Part shown: one piece after another, positions 46,864 to 59,760 of the stretch
How the letters are laid out: each line of letters starts with the position of its first letter
Numbering within the stretch: position 1 is the first letter of the stretch
From: Cladochytrium replicatum
Lineage: Eukaryota; Chytridiomycota; Chytridiomycetes; Cladochytriales; Cladochytriaceae
Reading direction: 5' to 3'
DNA: 64,000 bases
Assembly (NCBI GenBank): GCA_025526935.1
Contig: JAHLKD010000108.1
Coordinates: 62,001-126,000, forward strand
Notes under the pieces: generated by a model
The model's input: only the letters and a program-made list of their open reading frames with translations
Databases searched by the model: none
Told to the model about the DNA's origin: nothing
Position numbers and translations under genes: made by a program

Positions 46864-47530
46864 TCAAATCCATCTTTCCAGCTGATCCTCTACATGCTGC
46901 TCATCCTCATCGTCTTCCGACTCCTGATCCTCCATCGTATCCTCAAACTGCTATTGCTGTTGCTGTTGTGCCATCAACACCCCGCTCATCCGCCTCCGCT
47001 TCGCCCGCTCGATCATGTCTTCGATCGTCGGCATCTTGTCCGTCCCCACGACTCGGTCTTCCTTCTGCCTCGAGGTACTCGAATGCCGACAAATTTGCCC
47101 CGATCGTAGCGTACGCGGGCCGTGGAGACTCGAGGATCTGCCAGAGGCGAGTGCTCTCAACCAGATTCCCGACGCTGAACGCAGGCCGGCGCGGCGTGTA
47201 CGCAGCGGGCGCTGCAACTGCACTCGTGATAGTAATACTCGCAGCGGCTGCAGCAGCTGGGCTTTCAAGGGTGTTCAGGAAGGGGTTGTTGAGGAACGGT
47301 GTAGTTGCGGAGGTGAGTTGGGGCTGCGGTCAGAGAGCTCAGGTTGTTCAGGCTCACGATCTGCGTGGAGGGGTCGATGCCGAACAGGGGGACTGGGTGC
47401 TTGCAACTGCCGCGGCGTAATCGAATGCTGAGGTTCGCGGTGTTCGAGATTCCGCTGCGGTTGCGGGAAGTGGAGGCGGGGGAGGTGGTGGTGGGGCAGG
47501 GCTGATGTGAGAATACTTGTGGAGCGATCA
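46864..47530 (-). CDS. Unrecognised gene with an in-frame UAG in a Gln run
   Basis: Reverse-strand stretches read SPAPPPPPPPPPLPATAAES, TSAFDYAAAVASTQSP, FLNNPFLNTLESPAAAAAAS, YTPRRPAFSVGNLVESTRLW, QILESPRPAYATIGANLSAF and, one frame over, KEDRVVGTDKMPTIEDMIER, AKRRRMSGVLMAQQQQQ. The Gln run is cut by TAG at 46951-46953, yet the same frame goes on with Q-FEDTMEDQESEDDEDEQHVE and DQLERWI before TGA at 46864-46866. The frame change near 47085 and the start near 47530 are not explained by introns I can see. Alanine/proline-rich with an acidic tail; no family recognised. It could be a nuclear protein or a decaying gene. Confidence 0.35.
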
Positions 47531-47745
47531 TGGGCGGTGGAAGGAGCCCCGTGTGAATGTGTTGATGGGTTCTGCTGCCATGGTATCCCAGGGCGAAATG
47601 GTATAGAGCTCGGTGTTTCGCCCTGATCCTCGCTCGCGTCGCGATGGCCGCGTTGGCTGGATGATAAAGTGAGTTATTTTTAATGAAGCAAAACGATGGG
47701 CTGTTAACATTGCCAATGATCTGATTGGTGTAAGAGTTCTGAAAG

Positions 47746-48475
47746 ATGGCTGGATTGCAAAGGGAGGTGGTGAGATGGCTTCAGAGTTTGGATCTATCCT
47801 ATCCGCTCCACAATCCACGCAGAGACTTTGCCAATGGGTTTCTCATTGCCGAAATCTTTTCTCGCTATTACATGCACGACTTGGATGTCAACCTGTTCTA
47901 CACAGGGCACTCCACAGAGCACAAAACAAAGAATTGGGTGAGAACATCTAATATGGCGGCGGAAAATCCTCGAGGTGAATCGAGTTTATGGGCATTAGGA
48001 GCAGCTCGCGAAATTCTTCAAGAAACACGGCATTCGAATACCTTCTGAAGCCATGGATGCGGTAATGTGGTTGTTGAAACAAATATCCCGAACTTGATCC
48101 CGATCTTTTGCTTTTGAAGGTGATGCAGACAGCAGATGATGCAGCAGTTCAGTTTGTACAAAACATTTACACACTGTTGACTGGCCGAAGGTGCGTAGAA
48201 ATCCAACCAAACCTTCGAGTACGGTGGGTATAAATTGCTCTTAAGGTTACAAGCAAGTGAGAAGGTAGAGGAGCAGCTGCCGCATTACCGAATCCCCACT
48301 GCAACATTCCTCTTGAGGATCGCACCACCTTCAGCCAAGGTAGTAATGAATACTATGCGCCCCAAACGGTGTGATTTTAAATCAATCCAACAATGTAATC
48401 CACTAGCCAGATCTTGTTGTCGATGCGCAACACGCATACGCCCAGCAGCGCAAGCTTACCAACCGTCTTCGTTGA
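47746..48475 (+). CDS. SPATA4/CLAMP-type calponin-homology protein
   Basis: Five exons. Exon 1 (MAGLQREVVRWLQSLDLSYP, RRDFANGFLIAEIFSRYYMH, VNLFYTGHSTEHKTKNW) is the CH_2 domain start of SPATA4, whose family motif is RWLxSLDLS...NRDFSNGFLxAEIFxxYYP. Later exons give EQLAKFFKKHGIRIPSEAMD, AAVQFVQNIYTLLTGRR, SEKVEEQLPHYRIPTATFLL and a helical end AYAQQRKLTNRLR at 48475. About 190 residues. Animal and protist members are ciliary or flagellar (microtubule-associated), which again fits zoospores. Introns lie about 47938-48000, 48063-48120, 48195-48246 and 48342-48408. Confidence 0.85.
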
Positions 48476-48509
48476 TTTGTCGCTGAAGTTTTCGTGCACC
48501 ATGCCGAGT

Positions 48510-48517
48510 GTCACGTG
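48510..48517. promoter_or_regulatory. Candidate bHLH (Cbf1-type) site GTCACGTG
   Basis: The octamer GTCACGTG, the preferred site of the fungal Cbf1/USF-type bHLH factor, lies 93 bases before the start at 48610. A reverse-oriented copy (CACGTGAC, 55904-55911) lies 300 bases before the MFS transporter start at 56213. One such octamer is expected by chance about every 65 kb per orientation, so either could be random. Confidence 0.3.
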
Positions 48518-48609
48518 CGTCGTGTGCCACTTATCACAAACAAATTTATTTTTCTCCGAGATATTTAAAATCTGCACCCGTCCCCTTTGATCTGGGCCCA
48601 CGTCCAGCG

Positions 48610-48980
48610 ATGGCTTTCCTCATCAAACCTGCAGGTTACGCCGCTCTCGCTCTCGCCGCTCTGAGCTTCGCCTACACCCAGGCATATCCCAGGCCAGCCA
48701 CCGAGCGTCTCGCCATCAAGGAGGGTAGGATACTTGACGGACCTCTGAACACCCAGGCTGTCAGCGATGTTGCTAAACCCAAGCGCCCTCCCACCCATCC
48801 CCTCCGCAAGTGGACCACTGAGTAAGCATCGCGGGATTGCATCCAAACCCATTCTGTTTGAGACAATACCTAACCCTGTTTTTTCTTCGCAACGCGTTCG
48901 TTCCACGACTTTTCCATTGCAGCCAACGGAACATCCGGATGGATAAATACACCGATGAGATGCTCGCTCTGATGGGATGA
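48610..48980 (+). CDS. Small protein with N-terminal hydrophobic segment
   Basis: Two exons (intron about 48822-48923) encode some 89 residues: MAFLIKPAGYAALALAALSF, AYTQAYPRPATERLAIKEGR, ... HPLRKWTTDQRNIRMDKYTD, EMLALMG. The first 25 residues form a signal-peptide-like or inner-membrane-anchor helix; the rest is polar. Splicing replaces a stop that would directly follow KWTTE, and the joined frame continues sensibly, which supports coding. I do not recognise the family; a small mitochondrial membrane protein or a secreted peptide are both possible. Confidence 0.6.
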
Positions 48981-49552
48981 GTTAGGGCAAGGCGACCGGA
49001 TATTGCTCTGCTGACAACGGTGGATTATGTACATTATTTCGGGTGATTCTCCCCTGGACATCTCCAACTCCTCCCACACACATTTTTTTTTGGATCCAGT
49101 ACTTTTCCGAACACTCTGTTTATATTCCACGTTCAGTGGGTAACCATCACTTGGTCACAAGTTTTTCTTATTGTTTTCCACCGCGAATCTGCTTACTCTG
49201 GTCGCCTTGCCCTCGACTTTGGTGTTCTGCCTTTTGTTTCCGTATAGAGTGCTACCACCTCCGTCGTACAGCATTTGTGTAGTTTACACCTCCTTATGCC
49301 TACATCCTTTATATAATAACCCCTCCCCACCCCGGACCTTATCTTTAATGCGTGTTTGTGTAGTAGCCTTCTGTGTGAACTTGTTTTCAATAGATTAGCC
49401 GGGAAAGCAACTTGTGCATCATATCGACCTCAGACAAGACAGTAAAATATACTTTAAAATGAAATGCCCAAACAAAACTCCGCTATTGCAGTGTCCGTCA
49501 TCAAGAAACTATCCTTTAACCGAATCAAAACTCCAGAAGAATCCGACAAACA
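48981..49552. other. Pyrimidine-rich intergenic region between convergent genes
   Basis: It holds the 3' regions of the small protein (forward) and UBC12 (reverse). Long T/C runs (ACACACATTTTTTTTTGGATC near 49076) are visible. No gene is supported. Confidence 0.4.
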
Positions 49553-50407
49553 TCACACAACACAGTCGTAGTTTACGTAACCAAGCGCATCGCCCTTCAT
49601 CGTCTTCGTGACGTTTTGCTCAAACAATCGTCGATTCGACCGCAGTACTTCTGCAGCTTCCTTGTTGAGAGGGTCATCGGCGTTGGGTTCGAGGAACAAG
49701 TACTGCAAACCAACAATGATCGAGTTGATGTTGAGTACAGGCTTCCAGTCCTCACGGAGGATGTTGAGACAGACGTTTCCTTCGAGGTCAATGTTGGGGT
49801 GGTAAATCTGGGTGTGATTTCGAATTATAGACATGAGCTGGAGAAAAATGGAATGTTCTCAATAAATAACCTTTTGCGTGCAGAGGACCTTCGGTGGCTC
49901 GTGGGGGTAGTTGGCGTTGACATAGATGGTGAACCGGAAGGTGCCACTCTTGTAGAAACCTTATCGCAGAAATATTTGGGAAGAAGTCAGTGACTCTGGC
50001 ACCTGTATAAGCTTTTTGCCGCTCTTGAAAATAACACATTCCGCCCCAAGAGAGCATAGAAACTACACCGTTCCATACCTTCATCTGGTGCAATTGTCAG
50101 GCCAAAGTTAAACATATCGTCGGGGTTGGGGAAAGTTAGCGTCATTGTTCTGGGGAGCTTGTCCATATCTGCCAAATCTAAATAAACAAGCGTCAGCGAC
50201 AGCGTCACAACCTCTCAAACAGTTTCCAGCGCAAGGAGGGTTCACAGGGCCGCACCCAAAGCAACGAGCTAACAGAACAACAGAACAGGAGCGCAGCAAC
50301 CCAACCACCCAAACGTACCCTTCTGCAACCGAATCTGCGCCGCTGAAATCTTCTGCTTCTTTGGCCCGCCGCCATCGCCCTTCTTCTTCATGCTCATAAT
50401 GTTCAAC

Positions 50408-50409
<2 letters not shown>
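49553..50409 (-). CDS. UBC12: NEDD8-conjugating enzyme UBC12
   Basis: Exons read [30 protein letters not shown], then [79 protein letters not shown] (the Cys of NVCLN is the active site), [40 protein letters not shown] and the short end YVNYDCVV. The Met-Leu-rich N-terminal tail is what binds the NEDD8 E1 and the Dcn1 ligase, and it is kept. It loads NEDD8/Rub1 onto cullins. The start at 50409 matches the family's MxxL beginning and overlaps the start of the divergent BET3 gene. Confidence 0.95.
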
Positions 50410-51261
<852 letters not shown>

Positions 51262-51476
51262 TGCACCTTGTTACACTCAGAAATACACTTGTTCATAGTT
51301 CGTAGTATTTGGGATTGTCACATCTGAAATCTGCAGTCTGGAGCCAGCGAAGTTAAATAAGGCACAGCTACACGATTAGATGGTATGGCGTCTTCCTTTG
51401 GGCAAGACATAAAATAACTATACACTCTATCAACGAAAATCCACATCGAGGGTCCTGTCCGAACATCCCCACTGAC

Positions 51477-54400
51477 CTACCTCGTCTTTTGCCTCTTATC
51501 GCTTGCATCTGCACTCTCCTCGTCCTCCTGCTCTTCCCGTTTTCTCCCCCTATGGTCACCTTCACCATCGCCTTCCTGTGTTCCAACCGTTGCCCCACCA
51601 AGCCCAGGTGACTTAATCCGTATACTAATCCCACGTCCCGCTGCCCCACCTCGACCCGGACCATTCGCTAACCCTCTCCCTAGCCATCCTCCTCGACCCT
51701 TACCAACTCCCCCACCTACGTCGTCCTCGTCTTCATCGTCGTCGGGATAGTCCACAAGCCCTTTGCCTCTTACAAACTCGATTGTACGAGTCTCGCCTGT
51801 GCTTGTCGATGAAGCTCCGGTTGCCTTCCGTTGGGGTAAGAATGTCCCGCAAGTTCCGCCTGTCCCTGCCTCAGCACCGCCTTCATCATCATCGTCGTCT
51901 CCACCATCATTGAAATACGCTTCCTCGTCGTGGTCCACTCGGCTGTACCCATCACGTCCCTTCGCAGCCACCTTGTCATTCTTGTGCCCACTGGTACCAC
52001 CAAAGGTCAGGGAGGCTGGTCAATGCTTGCTGGACTACTCACCTCTCGTGGTCGTGCCCATCCCACCCATTTAATTTCTTCGCCTCACTATTTTGATCAT
52101 ACCGTAACAAAATTCCTTTGAATGTTTCGACATACTCGACTCCCTCGATCGCCTTGCGATGTGTTTGAACCAGATGCTGTATTAGGGACTTGATATTCTC
52201 CTAAAAACAGGGTAAATTGAGCATCGATGCAGAAAACAAGCTATGGAGCCCACCTTTCGAATGAATTCAAACAGTTCGAGGCAAGCCGAGTTCAGCAGGT
52301 TATTTCTGCCCTTCGTTTCTTCGAATGCGGACAGAACTGGTCCAAACACGTCGTTTTTCAACAGATACCGGTTATAAAACTCGTCCTTCATTCCAACACA
52401 CTTTCTCAGAACTCTGAGCGCCGCTAGATACGAATATGAAATGGTCAGGTTCACCATTTACATCATATCAAAACACCTACACAAACGCAAGTATTGCTCG
52501 TGGCTCTTCAGCAGTAATACGACCTTTCCAGCGAAATTAGATCCAAGGAAGTAGTATTTGCTCCTGTAGGTGTGATGCTGTATGGCAAAACAGAGCAGAT
52601 CGCAGATAAAATGGCATGCCGCTGATCGATTAGGAGAGAGTGTAATGATGCTCGAGTCGGCTAACCAAAAGCATAAGTCGAGAAGGAGGAAAAATTTGTA
52701 GTCAAATCAACCCACGTGGGAGCTCCAGTCCTGTTACTGGTTCAGCCACCTTAGCCATGTACTTCTCGTAAAAGAGGTCCAAAAATGCTTCGGTATCCGT
52801 ATCCTGCGAAGATGGATGGCTAACAAGTCCCTGGAGTGAGATGTCAGCCATTTTTAAAAATAATTGGCCAAAAATCGCCCACCTCTGCTGTATCAAGCCC
52901 GCTTGTATCCAGCACGACTCTTAGTATTTCAGCATGCTGGCTCATCAGACCCGGATCATTCTCCAAAAGAAATCGATCCACGACAAGATCGACCAGCGGT
53001 TTTTGACCTTGCTTCTGCTGCGCAAGGCAATAGCTTCGCACCAGCGCAGCATCATGATCAAGTATCGCTGCCAGGATCGCCGCGCTCGCGATCCGGGTCT
53101 GCCGACTTTCGGGGTCTCCAAGCGTCGACTCGAAAACCGCAAACAAACCATGCTGGCTAAGGCTTCTGTAAAACTGTGTGCGTGCAGAGGGCTGTAGCGC
53201 CTTTGCCATCCCACAGAGCTCATGTAGGAACTTAATGGCGTCGGATTTTTGAGAGGATGTCGTAGAGGCGGAGGAGAGGAGGGAGAAGAGAGAGTTGAGG
53301 TAGGTGTGATCTTGCTGAAAGTGCGCTACTAGGTCGATCTCATTGCGAATTACAAGCCAGTTGAGGGTTGAGAAGGTGCTATCGTCTAGGTGGCGAGCTA
53401 GGACGACATCTTTGAGAAACTGGACGCGGTATGTTTGGTTGATTTTTTGAATGACATCAGGGTTCTTGATAGGTACAACCTGAAACAGTATGGGCTTCAG
53501 CATACGGCAGTTACGCCAATAAAAGGCTTCCTTACTTCCTTTAATCGCGCATGTGAGGTGAGATGATCTCGGTAATTTGCTTTCATGTTCTTCAACTCGC
53601 GGTCGTCTATAAAGCCGAGTATGAGCACAGTTATCGTCATATACGGCCATCAAAACCGTACACTCCAATATTCCAACCACATTCATAAATACTTCGTCTT
53701 TGAATATGATGTCATATATCTGCGGATCATTGAGGAATACTACGATAGCAACTTCAGCACTTCGGATCCAATAGCTTTGCAAAATGGAAACTCACTGATC
53801 GATCTCATGATGCTCGAGAGGGCATGCAAATCATCCACACTTTCGAGATCTTCGCACATTTCCAGCAATCCAGTTAGCTTATCGATGTAACTCTCCTGAA
53901 TCACGATCTGCGCGATTTGGGCGCGTCCAGCTGCGCTCCTCACACCAACTGTAATTAGCCCCTCGATCTCGGAGAGGCGTGACATTTCGAGTGGTGGAAG
54001 GGAAAGCGGACCGGCGATAGGTGCGTCATCGAGATCGTCTGCAGAAAAATGAGAATACATAATGGAATTAAGAGTAAAATGCGCACCATCTGTTGAGTGG
54101 GGTAGCTGGTCAATGTCTGCATGGTTATGGTTAGATATTGTTTGATACAGAAATTCCGAACAACCTCCCCCAGAAGAAACCTGCAGGCGCTTTCTAACGT
54201 CCACAATTTGGTCCCTTCATGCAAACCGAACGGATTTAGCCACGAAAATCAGGCGAATGCCTGAATCCACGCACCATATTTCTGTGCAGCACTCTGCTTC
54301 CTGGAACGAAAGAGCAAGGTCCGTTTGGGTAACTTCCGTCCACACAATCAACGTCTCTGTGTTGGTAAATCTGTCAGCGATCCAAATTCAACCCACTGAT

Positions 54401-54921
54401 TCACATGTCGTCATGCAATAAATTTGGGAAATTCTCCCAATTTTTTTTCTCACTTCTTTCTGCCAATTTCACTCTCAGCACACCTTGTTGTCGTTGATAA
54501 ACGTCTTCCTTTCTGATTTTGGAGTTTAAAATGACGGAGCCATCATCTTCGCTTCGTACCACAAGGCAGTACGCGTCTTTCGGCTACAGAAGGGAAAATC
54601 CGGGAGCAGGTGAGTACGGTTTAGCTCCTCGGCAACTGTGTGTGCTTCCCAAATGAAAATGTGGTACGGCACAGGTGTTGGTACCTGAACGTAGATGCAC
54701 TGGACCTGACCGGTCCCCTTATCTGCCCACGAGCCCTCATCGTTCAATTCGTAGACCTTAACGCGATTTCTCGCAGGGGCCGAGTCATCATCCGATGAGC
54801 TAGAGGAAGAGGACGGGGAGTCGGCCGACGGTTCCGCAGTAGAGGATTGAATTGACGTTGCAGGTGGAGAGGAAGGGGCGGGAGCGGCTGGCTTAGCAGC
54901 GAGCAGCGAAGGATCGGCCAT
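51477..54921 (-). CDS. PSY2: Protein phosphatase 4 regulatory subunit 3 (Psy2/SMEK)
   Basis: A large multi-exon gene. The N terminus (MADPSLLAAKPAAPAPSSPP, Ser-rich) leads to an EVH1/PH-like domain: RVKVYELNDEGSWADKGTGQ, DDGSVILNSKIRKEDVYQRQ, TLIVWTEVTQTDLALSFQEA. Next the SMEK domain: PLEMSRLSEIEGLITVGVRS, LEMCEDLESVDDLHAL, LLNDPQIYDIIFKDEVFMNV, NQTYRVQFLKDVVLARHLDD, then armadillo-like LRKCVGMKDEFYNRYLLKND and SLIQHLVQTHRKAIEGVEYV. The tail is Asp/Gly-rich with GLVDYPDDDEDEDD, the family's closing motif, and a basic end. It targets PP4 to substrates in DNA repair and centrosome control. ATG at 54921 is preferred. Confidence 0.92.
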
Positions 54922-56212
54922 CGGGACAAAATGAGGGATGTGAAGAGGAGCTTGGGATGGGTAACAGACTTCGCCACAGGAAAATGCCCAACCAGGTCTG
55001 ATTTTAGAGAACATTGAAAATTGCAAAACTAATTAAACGGTGGCATTTATCATCAGTGGATACGTCTGTTCTCTCCCATCAAGTGATTCACAGCGCGGTT
55101 CTAGGTAGTGGGGAAAAATTACTTGGCTACAAATAAAGTCACCCAAATATGGCAATATGCTCAAATATGATTGTTAAACTTGCATGATCATAACCCACGA
55201 CGACTTGATTCACACATATATTCAGTCATGGATAGATCAGCTCGAACCACAGTGCAATACATACGCGATAATGAACCAGAAAACCAAAACTCCCAACCCC
55301 GAAAGACACCGACGAGAAATCCGGACACCGTTAGCCAGGATCCCAAGAAAAAACATCTTTGTTCATTTGCTCACCACACTTTTTCAAAAATCAAACGTAA
55401 GACTAAGAAGACTTAGCATATACCATTGCTGATAGTAACAAAGGCGGTTGACTGGTGGTGCGTGTTGGAAAAAGGGATCTCGATTATGGGGGATTTTTGC
55501 ACAAAAAGTAGACACATAAAGAATGCAAAAACACACCATATCGATGGGGTCTCAACACACCAATTCCGGTAAGCCCAGAGCCCCTCAGCGCTCACGATAC
55601 TGTCAATGTTCTTTCGAGCTAGAAGTTATTGAATTTTGCATGTCGTTCTTTCGGATTCCCCTCATCACTTACTTTATATACATTCAATCTTAATTTTAGC
55701 CCAACGATGTTCGCTAATGGAACATGCACATCAGAACGGTGCAACAACTATCTAATGATTCGAAGCATTAGCGCAGTTTGCATTGTGTAATTAGAACTTA
55801 TGAAACCGTGCCCACCCACAAAAATTTCTGCTTGCTCTCTCGGAGATTTGGCCATGTTTTCCGAGCTCCCGTCGGATCTGAGCAGTGCTGCTGAGCCATC
55901 TCCCACGTGACAGCAAAATCTTTCTCGGTGGGGGTGATGGTAGGGCTAACTGGAATGTCGCTCCCATCACAGCGACCATCCGGGGCTGCGACTTGCCGGT
56001 GTCTTGCGCCCTGAGTGATGATCCCAGGCACAGGGCAGCGCTCCCTTCTGATCTGCGAATTTTCTGTCCCGAAAAGGCAACCCCCCAGTGGCCCTCTTTG
56101 TGTGCCACCTTCCCAATATTTCCTAATTTGGGTACGTGTCCGTTCTTTTGTTCCATTTAACTCCCCAATTCCCTCCTTTGTCCCCGTCCCAAAATCCCTT
56201 TTCCCACACAAA
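54922..56212. other. 1.3-kb intergenic region between divergent PSY2 and MFS genes
   Basis: No gene is supported. The left part (55030-55790) is AT-rich; the right part (55800-56212) is GC-richer, has open frames on both strands that look like chance, a CACGTGAC box at 55904-55911, and pyrimidine-rich sequence just before the transporter ATG. It probably holds both promoters. Confidence 0.4.
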
Positions 56213-58086
56213 ATGACCGCTACCACTGACGCTGCTCCCACCTCTCCCGCCGTCGCTACTGACGAAAAGGTCACCGTGCCTGCGGAGACTCCTGCCGCTA
56301 CCACAGAGGAGAAGGTCGTCTCCACCGATGAGAAGAAGAAGGCCGAGTCTGTAGTCGATGTGGACATAGTTGAGGAGAAGACGCCGTTTGTGATCAACGA
56401 GGCTGATGAACGAGAGATTGTTGGGTAGGCTCATTAATGACAAAAAATAAGTTTCCCTTAGGGTTAAGTCAATAATTCTCCTGCAGCAAAATGGACCGTA
56501 ACATTATCCCATGGCTCACCGTTATGTACTTCCTGAGTTACCTTGATCGAGTGAACATTGGTAACGCCCGTGTTCTGAAGTGTAAGTGTTCAATCTCCAA
56601 AGTGTTGCGTCACAGCGATTAATGATTCTTTTAACAGCGAACAGTGCTGGTGTTGGTGAGATGGAAGCCACCCTTGGTCTCACTGGAGACCAATACAACT
56701 GGTGCGTCTCTATTTTCTTCATCGGATACTGTGTCTTCGAGGTTCCCAGCAACTTACTGCTCAAGCGCTTGCGTCCATCCCGCTGGGTAAGTGCGAAAGG
56801 GGATTTTAGAGTTTCCATTCCGGTCTAATCATTATTATGAAGCTTTCTCGAATCATGGTGACTTGGGGTATTCTTGCCACCTGCATGGCTGCCGTTAACA
56901 GCTACGGTATGTGGACAAAGAGAACATCAACATGCATTCTTCTCATACGTGACAATCCGCAGGGTCCTTATTGGCTGTTCGATTGCTGCTCGGTATCGCC
57001 GAGGCCGGTCTCTTCCCTGGTGCTCTCTTCTACTTGTCCTTCTGGTACCGCAAGCACGAATACGCTCGCCGCATGTCATGGTTTTACTCTGCCGCATCCG
57101 GAGCTGGTGCTTTCGCCGCCTTGCTCGCCACCGGAATCTCGTACATGGACGGTGCCGGTGGTGTTTCTGGCTGGCGCTGGGTCTTCATCCTCGAAGGTCT
57201 CCCTCCCGTCGTCATCGGTGTCTTCGTATGGTTCTTCCTCCCCGACTTCCCGTCGAACGCTAAGTTCCTTTCGGAGAAAGAGCGGAAGATTGCCGTTGAG
57301 CGTCTGAAGGCAGAGGGTACCGATGCCGACGAGATTGAATTCAGCAAGACCCAGTTCATCGGTGCCGTGACCGACATCAAGGTTTGGCTCTGGATGTTCA
57401 ACTACCTCTCCATGGTCGTTCCCGTGTACTCCATCTCGTTCTTCTTGCCCACCATCAACCGAGGTCTCGGCTTCGTCGCCATCCAGGCTCAGGCCATGTC
57501 TGCCCCTCCGTTCATTGCTGCATGCATTGCCTCCATCGTTGTCGGTTACACTTCCGACAAGTTCCGCGACCGCTCGCTCCACCTTATCGGCGGTCTCATT
57601 TTCGCGTCGATTTCCTTCTGGTGCCTCGCTTTCGTGAGGAACAACGCCGCCAACTACTTCTTGACAATCATGGCCACCATGTCGCTCTACGGATCTATCC
57701 CCGCTATCTTGTCGTGGGTTTCCAACAACTCTCAGGGATCGACATACGGTGCCACTGCCATGGCCATGGTTGTTGCCTTTGGTAACATTGGAGGAGTTGT
57801 TGGTGGCCAAGTTTACCGCACCAGTAAGTGAAATAATTGTGGCTCGTAATGTCTGGGCGTGTCAATGGCGTACTTTTTCTATTCATCGAGTAGTGTTGCA
57901 CATTTATTCCTAGTGCTCATTTTCAAATTTTCTCACTCGTTTATTCTTTTATTAGCCGACGCACCGAACTACCAGATGGGCCACACGATCAATGCCGCCC
58001 TCCTTATCGCATCCGCAGGGTTCGCCATCGCACAGCGACTCGTCATCCAACACCAGCGTAAATCCAACCCCAGCCTGGTCCTTTAA
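56213..58086 (+). CDS. MFS transporter, anion:cation symporter (Dal5/Tna1-like) family
   Basis: Six exons. The first 75 residues are Thr/Ala/Glu-rich (cytosolic). Then comes a 12-span fold: MDRNIIPWLTVMYFLSYLDR, VNIGNARV, DQYNWCVSIFFIGYCVFEVP, SNLLLKRLRPSRWLSRIMVT, RLLLGIAEAGLFPGALFYLS, FWYRKHEYARRMSWFYSAAS, GWRWVFILEGLPPVVIGVFV, WFFLPDFPSNAKFLSEKERK and TMSLYGSIPAILSWVSNNSQ. LSYLDRxNIGNA, EAGLFPG and FLPDxP are hallmarks of the ACS family, which takes up organic anions such as nicotinate, allantoate or pantothenate; the substrate is not predictable. The biased GC-rich codon use of the long exon suggests high expression, as in the GH1 gene. Confidence 0.92.
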
Positions 58087-58900
58087 GCGTCCAAGCTGTT
58101 TTCCGCAATCCCCGAAATCCCTTTAACTCCGCTCCACAAGTCGATTTTTTTGCTAGCCGAATACCTTTTTTTGGAAATCCATTCCGCGGGGGACGAAGCT
58201 ATAGAGTAGCATTTTCGTTTATTGTCCATCCTGGCACGTGCGAAAGTGACAATGTTGGTGTATGCTTGTTTAAAGCAAACGGTCATCGTTGGTGGCACTT
58301 TCGGAAAGAGGTTTCATTTTGTTGTCACGTTTTGTTTCGCCTCACATTTTTATCTTCTTCGCATTCTTCAGATCTGCAGCAGCTCAATCTCAGCCTCTCC
58401 CAAATATATTACCGTTGTCGTTGTACTGTTTGGGACCACGAAGACGAAGGGATACAACAATGAGGGTTCAGGTGTGAATTCAGCGAAACGGGCTCTTTTC
58501 TTCACGTCCTTTTTCAGTCCTTTTTCCTTATCGTCTCTATTGCGTTAGTTCCCCGCCACGATCTCATTACTTCTTCCTTTTACACTATTGCAAATTAACA
58601 ACTCTCGTTACTTCACTCCAAAAACAGACTGGATACCTTTTTCTATTGGTACTTTTTGGGGTGTTGTGACACCACCCTCTCCTTTTTGGGCCTCCTTTGA
58701 GCAGTTGGAAACTATTGTTCGTTGTTTGCATTTTGGGTTTCAACACCCAATGTTTTTGATCTTCTTTCATGGTTCTATGGCATGTAACGGCATTGTTTTT
58801 CCTTCTCCAAACGGAGAAACGAAAAGGCAGTAAATACGATCCTCTTAATTAGTGTAAAAAGAGTGGCACAATTACCTCTTTGAGTTCAACAAATAATAGG
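58087..58900. other. Intergenic, T-rich 3' region
   Basis: After the transporter stop the sequence is T/C-rich and short frames lack any domain. GGCACGTGCG near 58232 is the only motif of note. No gene is supported. Confidence 0.4.
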
Positions 58901-58929
58901 CCCGCTAAAAAAGGAGTTTCACAGGTTTG

Positions 58930-59760
58930 CCTTGGGGTATGGGAAACAAGCAACCATGCACAACGTGGCCGAAGCAATTGCCGCAGCAATTATGATTTCA
59001 TGGAGCTTCATAATATGGCCACTATCTGATGTTCTGCATCATGGCTACAAATGCGGAGCGCCAAACATCTGAACAATCCCAAGCTGAGCTTTCTTAACTC
59101 ATCTTTCTGTATAACGGATAAGATGAGGTGATCTTTCCCTGGTAAATTTTCCGAACACATCTCTGTTGATAGTCTTCTGCTGGTTGTTTGTCCTGGCCGC
59201 CCTCGATCAAATCGTTTCGTCGGCACAATTACGGTGTTGGCTTTCACCTGCGACTTTACCAGATTATCTTCCTTGTTACACTGCCTTTACAGGAAATAAT
59301 AATAATAATAATAATAATATAATATAATATAATCATTTCGGTTACATGGAGATGGACATTCTATATTAACCTGCCGATTGCTTGTGTTCTCGTCTTCTTG
59401 ATGCTAACGTCTGCGAGTGAGAACCAATCCTTCGCTGCGAGGATACGAAGCATCGATTATCTGGGTGTCTTATTAAAACATCTTGCTTTATCATAGTTGC
59501 CAGCTTATTGCTTCCCTGCAGCTGGGTGGTACAAGTTGGTTCTGGGATACTCCTCAAACCATTGCGTTTTTTGTCGAATTCATTGCACTTCTCGCTGCGC
59601 TTCTGTGGATTGAAGGCAAATATGTAAAAGGAGCCAATCGTTCCGTTGTCAATTTTCCCCAGTGCGTCCGTATGCGCTTCCCTCATCATGCCAATCTTCA
59701 CTGTGTGCAGCACTCTTAGCAACCCAACTACTGCATTCCGTGAGTTGGTGATTAAGAGAG
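58930..59760 (+). pseudogene. Decayed MFS multidrug transporter (DHA2 family)
   Basis: The clearest part, about 59345-59480, reads WRWTFYINLPIACVLVFLML then ARIRSIDYLGVLL, the DHA2 signature after span 6. Next, 59515-59640, LQLGGTSWFWDTPQTIAFFV and LLAALLWIEGKYVKGANR match the next spans, and with a frame change EPIVPLSIFPSASVC follows (family EPIVPLRLF). Stops and frame changes separate the pieces, an AAT microsatellite has expanded just before the signature, and no start or end remains. These transporters expel drugs or siderophores with protons. Confidence 0.7.
59295..59333. repeat. AAT/ATAAT microsatellite
   Basis: About eight AAT units run into three ATAAT-type units. It lies inside the decayed transporter gene, at or near a former intron. 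Confidence 0.9.

Noticed and set aside
55791-56428. Open frames upstream of and over the start of the MFS transporter
   Set aside because: The upstream part has no domain and its peptide differs by frame without splice sites; only the part from ATG 56213 is supported.
57076-57810. Reverse-strand frame of 244 codons
   Set aside because: It lies fully opposite the transporter exon; the peptide is Gly/Asp/His/Val-rich shadow with no spans or domain.
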